Assembly: GCA_000751555.1 (NCBI GenBank)
Contig: CCEZ01000074.1
Location: forward strand, 62,001 to 126,000
Direction of reading: 5' to 3'
Source of the DNA: Anaerosalibacter massiliensis
GTDB taxonomy: Bacteria; Bacillota; Clostridia; Tissierellales; Sporanaerobacteraceae
DNA: 64,000 nt
The notes beneath the pieces were generated by a model. That model ran no database searches and was not told where the DNA came from. It saw only the letters and a list, made by a program, of their open reading frames with translations. Position 1 is the stretch's first letter, and each line of letters starts with the position of its first letter. Positions 36,730 through 48,103 of this stretch are shown here, piece by piece. Made by a program: the position numbers and the translations under genes.

Positions 36730-37221
36730 GTGAAAAACAAAACTTTTAAAACTATTCTTTGGATTTTATTTTGTTTATATATTTTATTGCTAATTAAGGT
36801 GATACTTTTTAAATATCCTATGTCAGTTGAAATTCTTAAAAACAACAATATGGCTAATTTAAAAAGAAGAATATTATACTTTAGCAATTTTATACCTTTT
36901 AGGACTATTTATGAGTACTCAACTGGAGATATAGGATTTAATATAAGTGTATCAAATATTTTGGGCAATATTATTGCATTTATGCCTTTAGGATTTTTAT
37001 TACCTTTACTTAAGGAAAGACTAAAGGAACTTAAAAAAATATTTAAAATTGCATTTATAATCAGTCTAACTTTTGAAGTTATACAGTTAATAACAGGTCT
37101 TGGACAATTTGATGTAGATGATATAATTTTAAATGTTTTAGGTGGAGTACTAGGTTTTTTAATATATAAGATTTTCTATAAAATATATGATCATAGTTTT
37201 GTAGCAAATAAAAATAAATAA
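36730..37221 (+). CDS. VanZ-like membrane protein
   Basis: The 163-residue membrane protein has four or five spans and the VanZ family pattern: NFIPFRTIYEY, NILGNIIAFMPLGFLLP, FEVIQLITGLGQFDVDDIILN and a GGVLGF end. The GTG at 36730 with AGGGGGGA upstream is preferred to the in-frame ATG at 36709, which precedes that site. VanZ proteins confer low-level teicoplanin resistance in some hosts, but most genomic copies have unknown roles. Confidence 0.85.
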   Translation: MKNKTFKTILWILFCLYILLLIKVILFKYPMSVEILKNNNMANLKRRILYFSNFIPFRTIYEYSTGDIGFNISVSNILGNIIAFMPLGFLLPLLKERLKELKKIFKIAFIISLTFEVIQLITGLGQFDVDDIILNVLGGVLGFLIYKIFYKIYDHSFVANKNK

Positions 37222-37243
37222 TTCATTTTTATTTGCTACAAAT
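37198..37243. terminator. Bidirectional terminator
   Basis: TTTGTAGCAAATAAAAAT and ATTTTTATTTGCTACAAA form an 18-bp perfect stem between convergent genes. Confidence 0.9.
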
Positions 37244-37254
37244 AGATTTTTTAA

Positions 37255-38265
37255 TCACTTGGTTATTTCCTTCATTGCTTTTTCAGCAAATTTAGTTATT
37301 ACTATTTCGCTATAATCTGCCCTTTCTTCTAGTTCTCCTGCTATTTCCATAATATCCATCATATGATTTAATCCTTCTTCCGTAAGAATCAAATCTGGCT
37401 TCCAAGTGTCTTGTTCTTTATATCTAGTTATAAGGGCTATAAGTACTTCATCATCAGTATCAGGGAATTGGGGTTTTACAGCTTTGGCTATTTCTTCTAC
37501 ACTATGAGATTGGACCCAAAGCATGCTTTTATATATAGCGTTGGTGAATTTTTGGACTGTTTGTTCATTTTTATCTATATAATCCTTTGTTGCAGAATAG
37601 CATGTATATGGAAGATAGCCAGCTTCTTCTCCAATAGAAGCAACTACATGACCTTTATCTTCTTTTTCTAATGTAGCAGCTACTGGTTCAAATAAGGCTA
37701 CATAATCTCCTTCTCCTCCAGTAAAGGCTCCTGCCATGACATCAAATTGAATATCGGTCCTTACATTTACATCAGTTCCTGGTTCTAGTCCATGTTTTTT
37801 GAGGACATATTCTAAGGTCATTTCTGGCATGCCACCTTTTCTGCCTCCAATAATAGTTTTTCCTTTTAAATTTTCAAATTTAAAGTTTTCTTCTTTTTCT
37901 CTTCCCACAAGAAAAGAGCCATCTTTTTGTGTTAATTGAGCAAAATTAATAGCATAGTTTGATTTTCCTTGATTATATACATATACTGATGCTTCTGGTC
38001 CCATGAATCCAATATCTGCTTCTCCACTTAGTAGTGCAGTCATGCATTTGTCTGCTCCCTTTCCATTAATCAGTTCAATTTCAAGTCCTTCTTCTTCAAA
38101 AAATCCTTGGGTTATAGCTATGTATTGAGGGGTATAAAATAAAGAGTGAGTTACTTCTATAAGTTTAATAGTTTTTAAATTATTTTTTTTGCATCCAGTT
38201 AAACTAAAACTTATAAAAATTGTCAATACTAATACCAAGGAAAAAAGTTTAATACTTTTTTTCAT
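37255..38265 (-). CDS. ABC transporter substrate-binding lipoprotein (SsuA/ThiY-like)
   Basis: The 336-residue lipoprotein of the NMT1/ThiY/SsuA-type binding proteins has signal peptide and lipobox LTGC followed by KKN, and the body has IKLIEVTHSLFYTPQYIAI, GFFEEEGLEIELI, GEADIGFMGPE and GGRKGGMPEMTLEYVL. These proteins bind nitrate, sulfonates, thiamine precursors or similar. No permease or ATPase gene is adjacent, so it is an orphan component here. GGAGGGAT precedes the start on the minus strand. It converges with the VanZ gene. Confidence 0.85.
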   Translation of the reverse strand: MKKSIKLFSLVLVLTIFISFSLTGCKKNNLKTIKLIEVTHSLFYTPQYIAITQGFFEEEGLEIELINGKGADKCMTALLSGEADIGFMGPEASVYVYNQGKSNYAINFAQLTQKDGSFLVGREKEENFKFENLKGKTIIGGRKGGMPEMTLEYVLKKHGLEPGTDVNVRTDIQFDVMAGAFTGGEGDYVALFEPVAATLEKEDKGHVVASIGEEAGYLPYTCYSATKDYIDKNEQTVQKFTNAIYKSMLWVQSHSVEEIAKAVKPQFPDTDDEVLIALITRYKEQDTWKPDLILTEEGLNHMMDIMEIAGELEERADYSEIVITKFAEKAMKEITK

Positions 38266-38361
38266 TAGAATCCCTCCTAAAAATTAATGGAGACTAGACT
38301 ATTTTTATTATATGATTATAATAGATAAAGGGTTACAAAAATAATGGAAAAGGAGAATAAT

Positions 38362-38898
38362 ATGAATTTAGCAAATGGCCTTACATTAAGTAGAATTTTT
38401 TTAATACCTATTTATTTGTTATTTTTTTATTCTACTCTTGAAAAGAGAATAGTTTATGCAGGTATAGTACTTATATTATCAGGGATAACAGATATACTAG
38501 ATGGATATATAGCAAGAAAATACGATATGATAACAAAACTTGGAACAGCCCTTGATCCTGTGGCAGATAAGCTAACTACCTTTGCAGTTTTAGTAAGCTT
38601 TAATTCTTATGGACTAATTCCTCCATGGATTTTAATCGTATTGGGAATGAAAGAATTAGCCCTTATAGTGGGGGGTGGTATATTATATTATTTTGGAGGA
38701 GAAAAGGTAATACCTGCAAATAAGTTTGGGAAGGTAGCTACTTTTTCTTTCTATGTAGCAATAATTTCTGTAATTTTGTCTTTATCGCAGATGATGACAA
38801 ATATATTATTATATATTGCAATAACTTTCCACTTATTTGCTTTTTTAAATTATCTAACTATATTTAAAACTATTATGAGAGATAAAGATGAAGCTTAA
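38362..38898 (+). CDS. pgsA: CDP-diacylglycerol-glycerol-3-phosphate 3-phosphatidyltransferase
   Basis: The 178-residue membrane enzyme makes phosphatidylglycerol phosphate. The CDP-alcohol phosphatidyltransferase motif D-x2-D-G-x2-A-R-x8-G-x3-D-x3-D is complete as DILDGYIARKYDMITKLGTA followed by LDPVAD. The N-terminus NLANGLTLSRIFLIPIYLL is typical of PgsA. The ATG at 38362 lies behind AAAAGGAG, and the in-frame ATG at 38344 comes before that site. The length fits the family. Confidence 0.92.
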   Translation: MNLANGLTLSRIFLIPIYLLFFYSTLEKRIVYAGIVLILSGITDILDGYIARKYDMITKLGTALDPVADKLTTFAVLVSFNSYGLIPPWILIVLGMKELALIVGGGILYYFGGEKVIPANKFGKVATFSFYVAIISVILSLSQMMTNILLYIAITFHLFAFLNYLTIFKTIMRDKDEA

Positions 38899-38902
38899 AT
38901 TG

Positions 38903-38932
38903 TTGACAAATAAGGGGATACTTATATATAAT
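38903..38932 (+). promoter_or_regulatory. Promoter of the valS T-box transcript
   Basis: TTGACA (38903) and TATAAT (38927), 18 bases apart, just upstream of the T-box leader. Confidence 0.7.
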
Positions 38933-38944
38933 AACTATAACTAA

Positions 38945-39202
38945 ATGAATAACCCTATATTTAGACTATGAAGAAGAGGAGTAAGAATATATCCTATATA
39001 GAGAGAATAGTCCATAGGCTGAAAGACTTTTCTAGGCAATGTTTTCTGAAAGTAGCTTCTGAGTTTTCAAGCTGAATCTTAGTAGGTTTGAACGGTTAAT
39101 ACCGTTATATATTTGAGAGCCATAGTTTTTAGCTATGGAAACTAAGGTGGTACCGCGAAAATTTCCTTCGTCCTTATATATGGATGAGGGTTTTTTTATA
39201 TT
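38945..39202 (+). ncRNA. T-box leader of valS (tRNA-Val responsive)
   Basis: Stem I elements (GAGAGAATAG, GGCTGAAAGAC) are followed by GAGTTTTC, where GTT is the likely valine specifier, then the T-box AAGGTGGTACCGCGAAA (39144-39160) and a terminator CCTTCGTCC...GGATGAGGG with T7. The specifier call is less certain than for the two tryptophan leaders. Confidence 0.9.
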
Positions 39203-39221
39203 TAAAAGGAGGATTTATAAT

Positions 39222-41873
<2,652 letters not shown>

Positions 41874-41885
41874 ATAATTTTTTTA

Positions 41886-41915
41886 TAACTGGCTGGGTAA
41901 AAACTCAGCCAATTA
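41886..41915 (+). terminator. Weak terminator after valS
   Basis: TGGCTGGGT, loop, ACTCAGCCA, followed by an AT-rich tract rather than a clean T-run. Confidence 0.5.
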
Positions 41916-41951
41916 TTATATAATATTAATATAAGTTCTAAAATATAAGGG

Positions 41952-43601
41952 GTGAGAAAAATTAGAAAGACAATTATTTTATTTATAATTATTTTTTTAA
42001 TTATTTCAATTTTCCATATAGTTTATAATGTTAAATTAATCTCCATGCCTCCTTCTGAAAATTGGAGCAAAGATATATTTATACAAAATATATTATTTAA
42101 TAGAAATCCTTTAGCATCTATAGATAGTCATAAAAATATTTTTTTATTGTATCCCTATGAAAAGGGGCAAGATAAAGTAGGATTTAAAATATATAATGAA
42201 GAAATGAATATTGTAAATGAAAAAATAGTAGATGTAGATGAATTAAATTTTAATAAGATAAGTATGGATGAAATATTTGTTGATAGGAATAAAGTTTATT
42301 GGAGAGATAATGAGAAAAATATAGTATATGTAGGAGAGATTTCAGACTCCTATGATAGAATAAATATTCAACATAGTTTCAATAGAATAAAGTACTTCCA
42401 TCATTTCTCAGAACATAATATTAGTTATTTGGCACTGATGAAAGAAGATGGAAATGTTTTAATAAAGAAGTTTGAAGATGACAAAATAAAAGATATAGAA
42501 GGACCTAAGGATTTATCAAATATTGAAAAGTTTAAAATATATAGTAGTAAGGATAATTTATATCTACAGATAATGAATAAAGATAAGGAAACAGGACTCA
42601 AGAATATAACTATTAGTCAGTATATGAATAATGAATGGATGGAGCCTGTAAAGATTAAAGAAATAAATGATATGAAAATAAAAATAAGAGATATTGCTAT
42701 TTCATCTGATGATAAGAATATCTATTCTATAATTACTATTCAAAATGATGACAAATCTAAATTTACTTATTTAGTAAATGGGTATGAAAAAAACACTAGT
42801 AAAATTTTTGAAGATTTAAGACTTGATCATGGAATGAACTTTGGAATAGGTTATTTTTCAAGTATACCCCTTATAATTGGTAGCAATAATGATGGAATAA
42901 AAATAATTACTACAGCTCCAACTAATCTAGATTTATATAGTAGAAATGCCTCAAATGTGGTAAAATTGCAATTGAATGAAAAAGGTATTATAGGTGGGAA
43001 ATTGCTTTCAAAGACTAAAAGTTGGTCTAATAGGCCAAGTTATGTAAAAGGAAATAATGAATATATTTTTTGGAATGAACCAGAAAAAGGCGAGTATAGT
43101 AAGGTATTAGGAGCAACTACAGAGAAATCTGTTGTAGAGAGAACAACTAAGGTGACAAAATCTAATATAAGAGAAAGTATAGGAGAGGAAATTCCGGTTA
43201 TTACAAGTTATAACTTTCTTTTATCTTTTGTAGTAAGAATTTTATCTATACTACCAGCTATTATATGGTATGTATATTTATCTATTAGAAATGAAAAATT
43301 GAGAAAAAGTTGGGACAAGATGGTTATAGTTGGAATGATTATTTTTTACATATTTCAAATAGTAACTATAAAGGATTTCTATAATCCTAGTACTATTGAA
43401 TTCATGCCTAAGATTATGATATTCAAAGGGTCTAAATTTATTATTCCTGCTATTTTTGTTTTAATTAGTTATTATATTGCAAAATTATTTTCAAGAGAAA
43501 CAAAAATTAGAGAAGGTTATAAAATTTATCTAACCTTTCTAATATTTTCTTACTTACTTATGAATCATTTATATGCACCTTTTTTATTCATGTATAAATA
43601 A
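41952..43601 (+). CDS. Uncharacterised membrane protein with extracytoplasmic propeller-like domain
   Basis: The 549-residue protein has one N-terminal span (about 7-28), a long extracytoplasmic part (about 30-420) with repeated short beta-strand blocks separated by Asp/Asn/Lys turns, then about four membrane spans to the C-terminus. I do not recognise the family. A sensor-like or carbohydrate-binding propeller is possible. The start is unclear: GTG at 41952 overlaps the best ribosome-site bases (AAGGGGTGA), and an ATT at 41961 would have ideal spacing. It is probably followed in the same transcript by folC. Confidence 0.6.
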   Translation: MRKIRKTIILFIIIFLIISIFHIVYNVKLISMPPSENWSKDIFIQNILFNRNPLASIDSHKNIFLLYPYEKGQDKVGFKIYNEEMNIVNEKIVDVDELNFNKISMDEIFVDRNKVYWRDNEKNIVYVGEISDSYDRINIQHSFNRIKYFHHFSEHNISYLALMKEDGNVLIKKFEDDKIKDIEGPKDLSNIEKFKIYSSKDNLYLQIMNKDKETGLKNITISQYMNNEWMEPVKIKEINDMKIKIRDIAISSDDKNIYSIITIQNDDKSKFTYLVNGYEKNTSKIFEDLRLDHGMNFGIGYFSSIPLIIGSNNDGIKIITTAPTNLDLYSRNASNVVKLQLNEKGIIGGKLLSKTKSWSNRPSYVKGNNEYIFWNEPEKGEYSKVLGATTEKSVVERTTKVTKSNIRESIGEEIPVITSYNFLLSFVVRILSILPAIIWYVYLSIRNEKLRKSWDKMVIVGMIIFYIFQIVTIKDFYNPSTIEFMPKIMIFKGSKFIIPAIFVLISYYIAKLFSRETKIREGYKIYLTFLIFSYLLMNHLYAPFLFMYK

Positions 43602-43629
43602 ATGTAGATGTACTTAGGAGGAAATAAAT

Positions 43630-44922
43630 ATGAATTATGAAGAAGCTTTAAATTTTATTCATGAAGCTGAAGGATTGGGCTCTAAGCTAGGATTGAAAAC
43701 AATAAAAAAATTAATGGATGAATTAGGAAATCCTCAAAAACATTTAAAATGTATTCATATTGCAGGAACTAATGGAAAAGGTTCTACTGTCTCTTATATA
43801 TCTAATATATTAAGGGAAGCAGATTATAAAGTAGGTGTGTTCACATCCCCTTATTTAGAAAGATTTAATGAGAGAATTCAAATAAATGGAGTTGACATAT
43901 CAGATGAAACCTTTGCTAAAATCACTAAAAATGTAAAGGCTAAAACTGAAAAGATAGTTAGGGAAGGCTATCCTCATCCTACTGTATTTGAATTAATTAC
44001 TGCTATTTCTTTTATGTATTTTAAAGAAGAAAATGTAGATTTTGCAGTATTGGAAGTAGGATTAGGTGGAAGATTGGATTCTACTAATGTAATTGACAGT
44101 TCTTTACTTTCTATTATAACTACTATTGATTATGATCATATGGATGTATTAGGAGATAGTTTATATAAAATAGCTAGGGAAAAGTCTGGTATCATCAAAG
44201 AAAAGGGTAAAGTTTTATTTTATCCACAAAAAGAGGAGGCAGCTAAAGCGTTAATAGAGACAGCAAGAAAGAAAAATGCAGATTTTTCAATATGTCCTAT
44301 AGAAAATATAGATATAAAAGATTTAAATGAATATGGAGCTATATTTGATTTTAAATATGAAAATACTATTTTCAAAGATATGAAAATTAACCTTTTAGGA
44401 CTTCACCAAGCTTATAATGCTTCCTTGGCAATATCTGCAATAGTTATGTTGAGAAATAATGGACTTGTAGGAATAGATAATGAAACTATAAAAAGAGGAC
44501 TGGAAAAAACTGTTTGGAAGGGCAGACTAGAAGTATTACAAAGAAAACCTACATTTTTAATAGATGGGGCACATAATTCACAAGGTATAAGAGCTTTAGT
44601 AGATTCGTTAAAATTGTTTAAATATAATAGATTGATTTTAGGAATAAGTATTTTAAAAGACAAAGATATAATTCATATGGTAGAAAACATAGTGCCATTA
44701 GCAGATGAAATAATAATTACTGAAATAGATAGTCCAAGAAAAATGGAAGCTGAAGATTTAGCTAAAGAGATTAAAAAGGTTAATAAAAACATAATAGTAG
44801 AGAAGGATATTAAGGATGCAATAGATAAATCTTTTAGTATAGCTAATGAAAATGACTTAATTGTATTTGCAGGTTCTATATATCTTATAGGAGATGTAAG
44901 AAAGATTTTACTAAATAATTAG
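43630..44922 (+). CDS. folC: Folylpolyglutamate synthase / dihydrofolate synthase
   Basis: The 430-residue cytosolic Mur-ligase-fold enzyme adds glutamate to folates. The P-loop HIAGTNGKGSTVSYIS, the motif FTSPYLERFNERIQING, EVGLGGRLDSTNVI, and DGAHNSQGIRAL at the start of the C-terminal domain are all intact. AGGAGG precedes the ATG. It contrasts with the degenerate Mur-ligase homologue at 48.1 kb, which has lost its P-loop. Confidence 0.95.
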   Translation: MNYEEALNFIHEAEGLGSKLGLKTIKKLMDELGNPQKHLKCIHIAGTNGKGSTVSYISNILREADYKVGVFTSPYLERFNERIQINGVDISDETFAKITKNVKAKTEKIVREGYPHPTVFELITAISFMYFKEENVDFAVLEVGLGGRLDSTNVIDSSLLSIITTIDYDHMDVLGDSLYKIAREKSGIIKEKGKVLFYPQKEEAAKALIETARKKNADFSICPIENIDIKDLNEYGAIFDFKYENTIFKDMKINLLGLHQAYNASLAISAIVMLRNNGLVGIDNETIKRGLEKTVWKGRLEVLQRKPTFLIDGAHNSQGIRALVDSLKLFKYNRLILGISILKDKDIIHMVENIVPLADEIIITEIDSPRKMEAEDLAKEIKKVNKNIIVEKDIKDAIDKSFSIANENDLIVFAGSIYLIGDVRKILLNN

Positions 44923-44979
44923 TAATTAATAGGCCTTTAGGAGAATAGATATAAATATAATATCTCTAGGAGGTCTATT

Positions 44980-45201
44980 ATGAATATAGTAGAATTTCCA
45001 ACTTTTAAAAGGTGGAAAGATGAGGAGTTAATAGAAAACACTTGCAGAAAAATAGATAGGTTAAAAGAACTATTAGAAAAAGAAAACAATGAGGAGTATT
45101 GGAAAGAAGCTATGATAATAAACTCTATGATAATAGAAATAAAGAAGAGAAACCTAAAGATAAATAAAGAAAAGTTAATAGAGAATATACTTAAAAAATA
45201 G
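44980..45201 (+). CDS. Small protein of unknown function (73 residues)
   Basis: A short, highly charged, helical soluble protein (FPTFKRWKDEELIENTCRKI... ending in lysines). It starts at an ATG with a strong TAGGAGGT site and is closed by a terminator, so it is likely expressed. I recognise no family. It follows folC by 57 bases. Confidence 0.6.
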   Translation: MNIVEFPTFKRWKDEELIENTCRKIDRLKELLEKENNEEYWKEAMIINSMIIEIKKRNLKINKEKLIENILKK

Positions 45202-45226
45202 ATGCGAATTTGCATCTGTTTTTTTA
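45196..45226 (+). terminator. Terminator after the 73-residue gene
   Basis: AGATGC, loop GAATTT, GCATCT, then GTTTTTTT. Confidence 0.8.
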
Positions 45227-45291
45227 ATAATCACCTTCATTTAAAGTAATGCATAGATTGTTTATATAGGCGTTGGAGGTGAAAATTAACA

Positions 45292-46224
45292 ATGGAATGG
45301 AAAGTAGTTGTGGCTAATACAGGTGAAGATTCTATTACATTTATTGATTTAAAGAGAAATTATAAAAAAGAAAATATATCATTATTATCATTATTGAATA
45401 GAAAAGAGAATATGAAATTATATATAGATAATCAACCTATTGGACCTTGGGACTTAGTTAAAGGTAGTATGGAGGATAAAATCTATTTAGCAAATGCTTA
45501 TAATAACTCTATTTTTAAGCTTGATATAAATAAAATGGAAATTGAAGATGTACTAGTTGTAGGAAAATATCCGACTACTATAAAATATTATAATGGCTTT
45601 GTGTTTGTATTAAATGAGGATTCTAACTCAATTTCTATAGTAGATGAGAAAAAATTTAGACTTATAGAAAATATATCTGTAGGAGATAGACCTAAGGATA
45701 TGGAAATATATAGGCCATCTGAAAAGATATTTGTGGCTAATAACAATAGCTATAGTATAGATATAATAGATATAATAAACAATAAAAATAAGAGAATAAA
45801 ATTAAGTAACAATCCTATTAAATTATGTTTAGAGAAAAAATATATGTATATACTTTCTTATTCCAATGGAGGTTTTTCGGATTATAGCAATATATCTGTA
45901 TTTAGTTTAGAAAGTCTCAAGATTGTTAAAAGTTTGGATATTGAAGGGAGTTTTAGTAATATGGTAAAAATTAAAGGAGATATATTTTTTCTGACAAGCC
46001 TTCAAGATGGACATATGTATAAAATGGACTTAAGTAGCAATAAAATAATAAAAAAAATTTATTTGGACGGAATGCCAAATAAAATTTTTTGGGATGGAAA
46101 TAAATTATTGTTTATAACTAATATATCAAAAGATATTTTAACTATATTTAATATAAGTAATAATAAGGTAATAAAAAACATAAAAGTAGGCTCAGAGCCT
46201 AATGGTATAGTTTTAATAAAATAA
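45292..46224 (+). CDS. YncE-like beta-propeller protein
   Basis: The 310-residue protein has no signal peptide. About seven repeated blades of the type VANxxxNSIxIID...I.VGxxPxxM are visible, for example VLNEDSNSISIVDEKKFRL and VGDRPKDMEIYRPSEKIFVA, with a last blade ISNNKVIKNIKVGSEPNGI. This is the YVTN/YncE propeller pattern, usually a scaffold or binding protein. GGAGGTGA lies nine bases before the ATG. It ends two bases from the convergent DUF4364 gene. Confidence 0.8.
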   Translation: MEWKVVVANTGEDSITFIDLKRNYKKENISLLSLLNRKENMKLYIDNQPIGPWDLVKGSMEDKIYLANAYNNSIFKLDINKMEIEDVLVVGKYPTTIKYYNGFVFVLNEDSNSISIVDEKKFRLIENISVGDRPKDMEIYRPSEKIFVANNNSYSIDIIDIINNKNKRIKLSNNPIKLCLEKKYMYILSYSNGGFSDYSNISVFSLESLKIVKSLDIEGSFSNMVKIKGDIFFLTSLQDGHMYKMDLSSNKIIKKIYLDGMPNKIFWDGNKLLFITNISKDILTIFNISNNKVIKNIKVGSEPNGIVLIK

Positions 46225-46226
46225 GT

Positions 46227-46754
46227 TTATTTTATCAAAGTGTTCAATATTTCTTGATAAACTTTGTCTGGACTTGATTTCCAATTGTCGCAAATCATTT
46301 TTGCCTGTTGACTAGAGACTACATTTAAGTAGAGACTAAATAGTGTAGAATCTTTTTCTACTAATTTCAAATTTACCACATACTCATTCTTGCCTTTTTT
46401 ATAATAATCTCCAATTATTTGAGTCTCTCTTTCTATTTCTTCTTTTTTAACTTGAAATTTTATATCTATATCTTTTTTTACTTCATTAGGTATTTTATTA
46501 ATAAAATAATTAAGAGTAAGTTTTCCTTTTTTTAATATAGTATACCGTTCTTTTCCTTCTTTCTTAGTGTATTCAATAAATTTAGATTTAATTAATTCAC
46601 TTAAAAATTGTTGAACTAAGAAATAATTCATATAATTATTTTCCAATACAAATTCAGTGATTTCTCCATTTGTAAGAGGAGCATCAGATTTATCTATTAT
46701 ATAGAGCAAGAGAAGCTTATTTTGGGCAAGCTCTTCAGTACTGTCAATAAACAT
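46227..46754 (-). CDS. DUF4364 family protein (winged-helix)
   Basis: The 175-residue protein has N-terminal TEELAQNKLLLLYIIDKSDA, the typical beginning of DUF4364, followed by a winged-helix pattern (LTNGEITEFVL...FLSELIKSKFIEYTKKEGKERYTIL) and a helical C-terminal half. DUF4364 proteins are widespread in Clostridia and are thought to be regulators, but targets are unknown. GAAGGTG precedes the start. The spore-protein gene lies upstream on the same strand, separated by a terminator. Confidence 0.85.
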   Translation of the reverse strand: MFIDSTEELAQNKLLLLYIIDKSDAPLTNGEITEFVLENNYMNYFLVQQFLSELIKSKFIEYTKKEGKERYTILKKGKLTLNYFINKIPNEVKKDIDIKFQVKKEEIERETQIIGDYYKKGKNEYVVNLKLVEKDSTLFSLYLNVVSSQQAKMICDNWKSSPDKVYQEILNTLIK

Positions 46755-46809
46755 TCTAACACCTTCTTCGAAAAAATAATATTATTTTAAATTAGATTAT
46801 ATCATATTT

Positions 46810-46841
46810 AAAAGGAGAAGTGAAAAATCACTTCTCCTTTT
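46810..46841. terminator. Terminator of the spore-protein gene
   Basis: AAAAGGAGAAGTGA, loop AAAA, TCACTTCTCCTTTT: a 14-bp perfect stem. Confidence 0.85.
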
Positions 46842-46851
46842 GTGGGAAAAA

Positions 46852-47055
46852 TTACTTTTTAGCTATTTCTTTTTGTGCATCTTCAACAAGTTTTTTAACC
46901 ATGTGTCCTCCTACATACCCATTTTCTCTAGATGTTAGATTCCCTTTATCTATACTATCATAATTTTCAATTCCTAATTCATTTGCTATTTCAAGTTTTA
47001 ATTGATCTAATGCAGTTCTGGCTTCTGGAACAATAATATTATTATTTCTTGCCAT
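46852..47055 (-). CDS. Small acid-soluble spore protein, alpha/beta type
   Basis: The 67-residue protein coats and protects DNA in the spore core. The two family signatures are present: the germination-protease site region (LKLEIANELGI) and GYVGGHMVKKLVEDAQK. AGGAGGAT precedes the start on the minus strand. Expression is expected in the forespore under sigma-G. It supports an endospore-forming host. Confidence 0.95.
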   Translation of the reverse strand: MARNNNIIVPEARTALDQLKLEIANELGIENYDSIDKGNLTSRENGYVGGHMVKKLVEDAQKEIAKK

Positions 47056-47289
47056 TTTTCATCCTCCTTTAAAATCATTTTTAGGAGATGCATTATTAAT
47101 TTAACCTTTAATATTAAATATATCCTAGTATTATGTGGGAGGATTTTAATTTAAATACTAAAAAGTAAAAAAAAAATTAAAAAAATAATATTTTCATCTT
47201 CTATAATCATATCATGTATTATATAGAGAATTAATATTTAAAATATTAGCATGAATTAATAATTATTATTTTTAGTAGGAGGGAATAAA

Positions 47290-48063
47290 TTGAAAGGTAT
47301 GGATACGAAGAAACACATGACTATGAGAATTTTTATAGTTGTTGTTATTTTATGTATATCAATTGTTTATACTAGTTTTACTAATGAAATGAGTATTATA
47401 GAAGTTTTCTCTGAAAAGAAAGAACTTCCTATATATTCGGTGAATACAAAAGAAAAAAAAGTAGCTATTAGTTTTGACGCTGCTTGGGGTGATGAATACA
47501 CTAATGAAATATTAGACATACTAGATAAGTACGAGATAAAAACTACCTTTTTTTTAGTAGGATTTTGGGTAGATAAATATCCTGAAAAGGTTAAAGAAAT
47601 TCATGAAAGAGGTCATGATATAGGAAATCACTCTACAACTCATCCCTATATGAGTAAACTTTCAGAAGAACAAATATTGAAAGAGCTAGATAAGACTGGC
47701 AATAAAATAGAGAAATTAGTAGGAGAAGAGCCAATACTTTTTAGACCACCTTTTGGAGATTATAACGATAGGCTTATAGAAGTTTGTAGAGAAAATAACT
47801 ATTATGCTATACAGTGGGATGTAGACTCTTTGGATTGGAAAGAATTAGGTGTTCAGCCAGTAGTTGATAGAGTATCTCGAAATGTACAAAATGGTTCTAT
47901 TGTTTTATTTCATAATAATGCTAAATATGTAAGTGAATATCTACCTTTAGTAATAGAAAAGCTTCAGGAAGAGGGATATGAAATAGTTCCTATTTCTCAG
48001 CTTATATATAAAGAGGATTATTATATGGATAATACAGGAAGACAACATAAAAAGAAAGATTAG
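47290..48063 (+). CDS. pdaB: Polysaccharide deacetylase family sporulation protein PdaB
   Basis: The 257-residue NodB-fold protein has an N-terminal membrane anchor (about 11-30). The catalytic pattern is present: KKVAISFDAAWGDEYT (metal Asp), HDIGNHSTTHPY (two metal His) and LFRPPFGDYN. PdaB (YbaN) is needed for spore stability in Bacillus, and its actual substrate there is not settled. It starts at TTG 47290, six bases after GGAGGG. An ATG three codons in is too far from the site. Confidence 0.9.
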   Translation: MKGMDTKKHMTMRIFIVVVILCISIVYTSFTNEMSIIEVFSEKKELPIYSVNTKEKKVAISFDAAWGDEYTNEILDILDKYEIKTTFFLVGFWVDKYPEKVKEIHERGHDIGNHSTTHPYMSKLSEEQILKELDKTGNKIEKLVGEEPILFRPPFGDYNDRLIEVCRENNYYAIQWDVDSLDWKELGVQPVVDRVSRNVQNGSIVLFHNNAKYVSEYLPLVIEKLQEEGYEIVPISQLIYKEDYYMDNTGRQHKKKD

Positions 48064-48103
48064 TAGAGATTCACTAAAGACAAACTAGAAGGGGTGTATA
48101 GTA

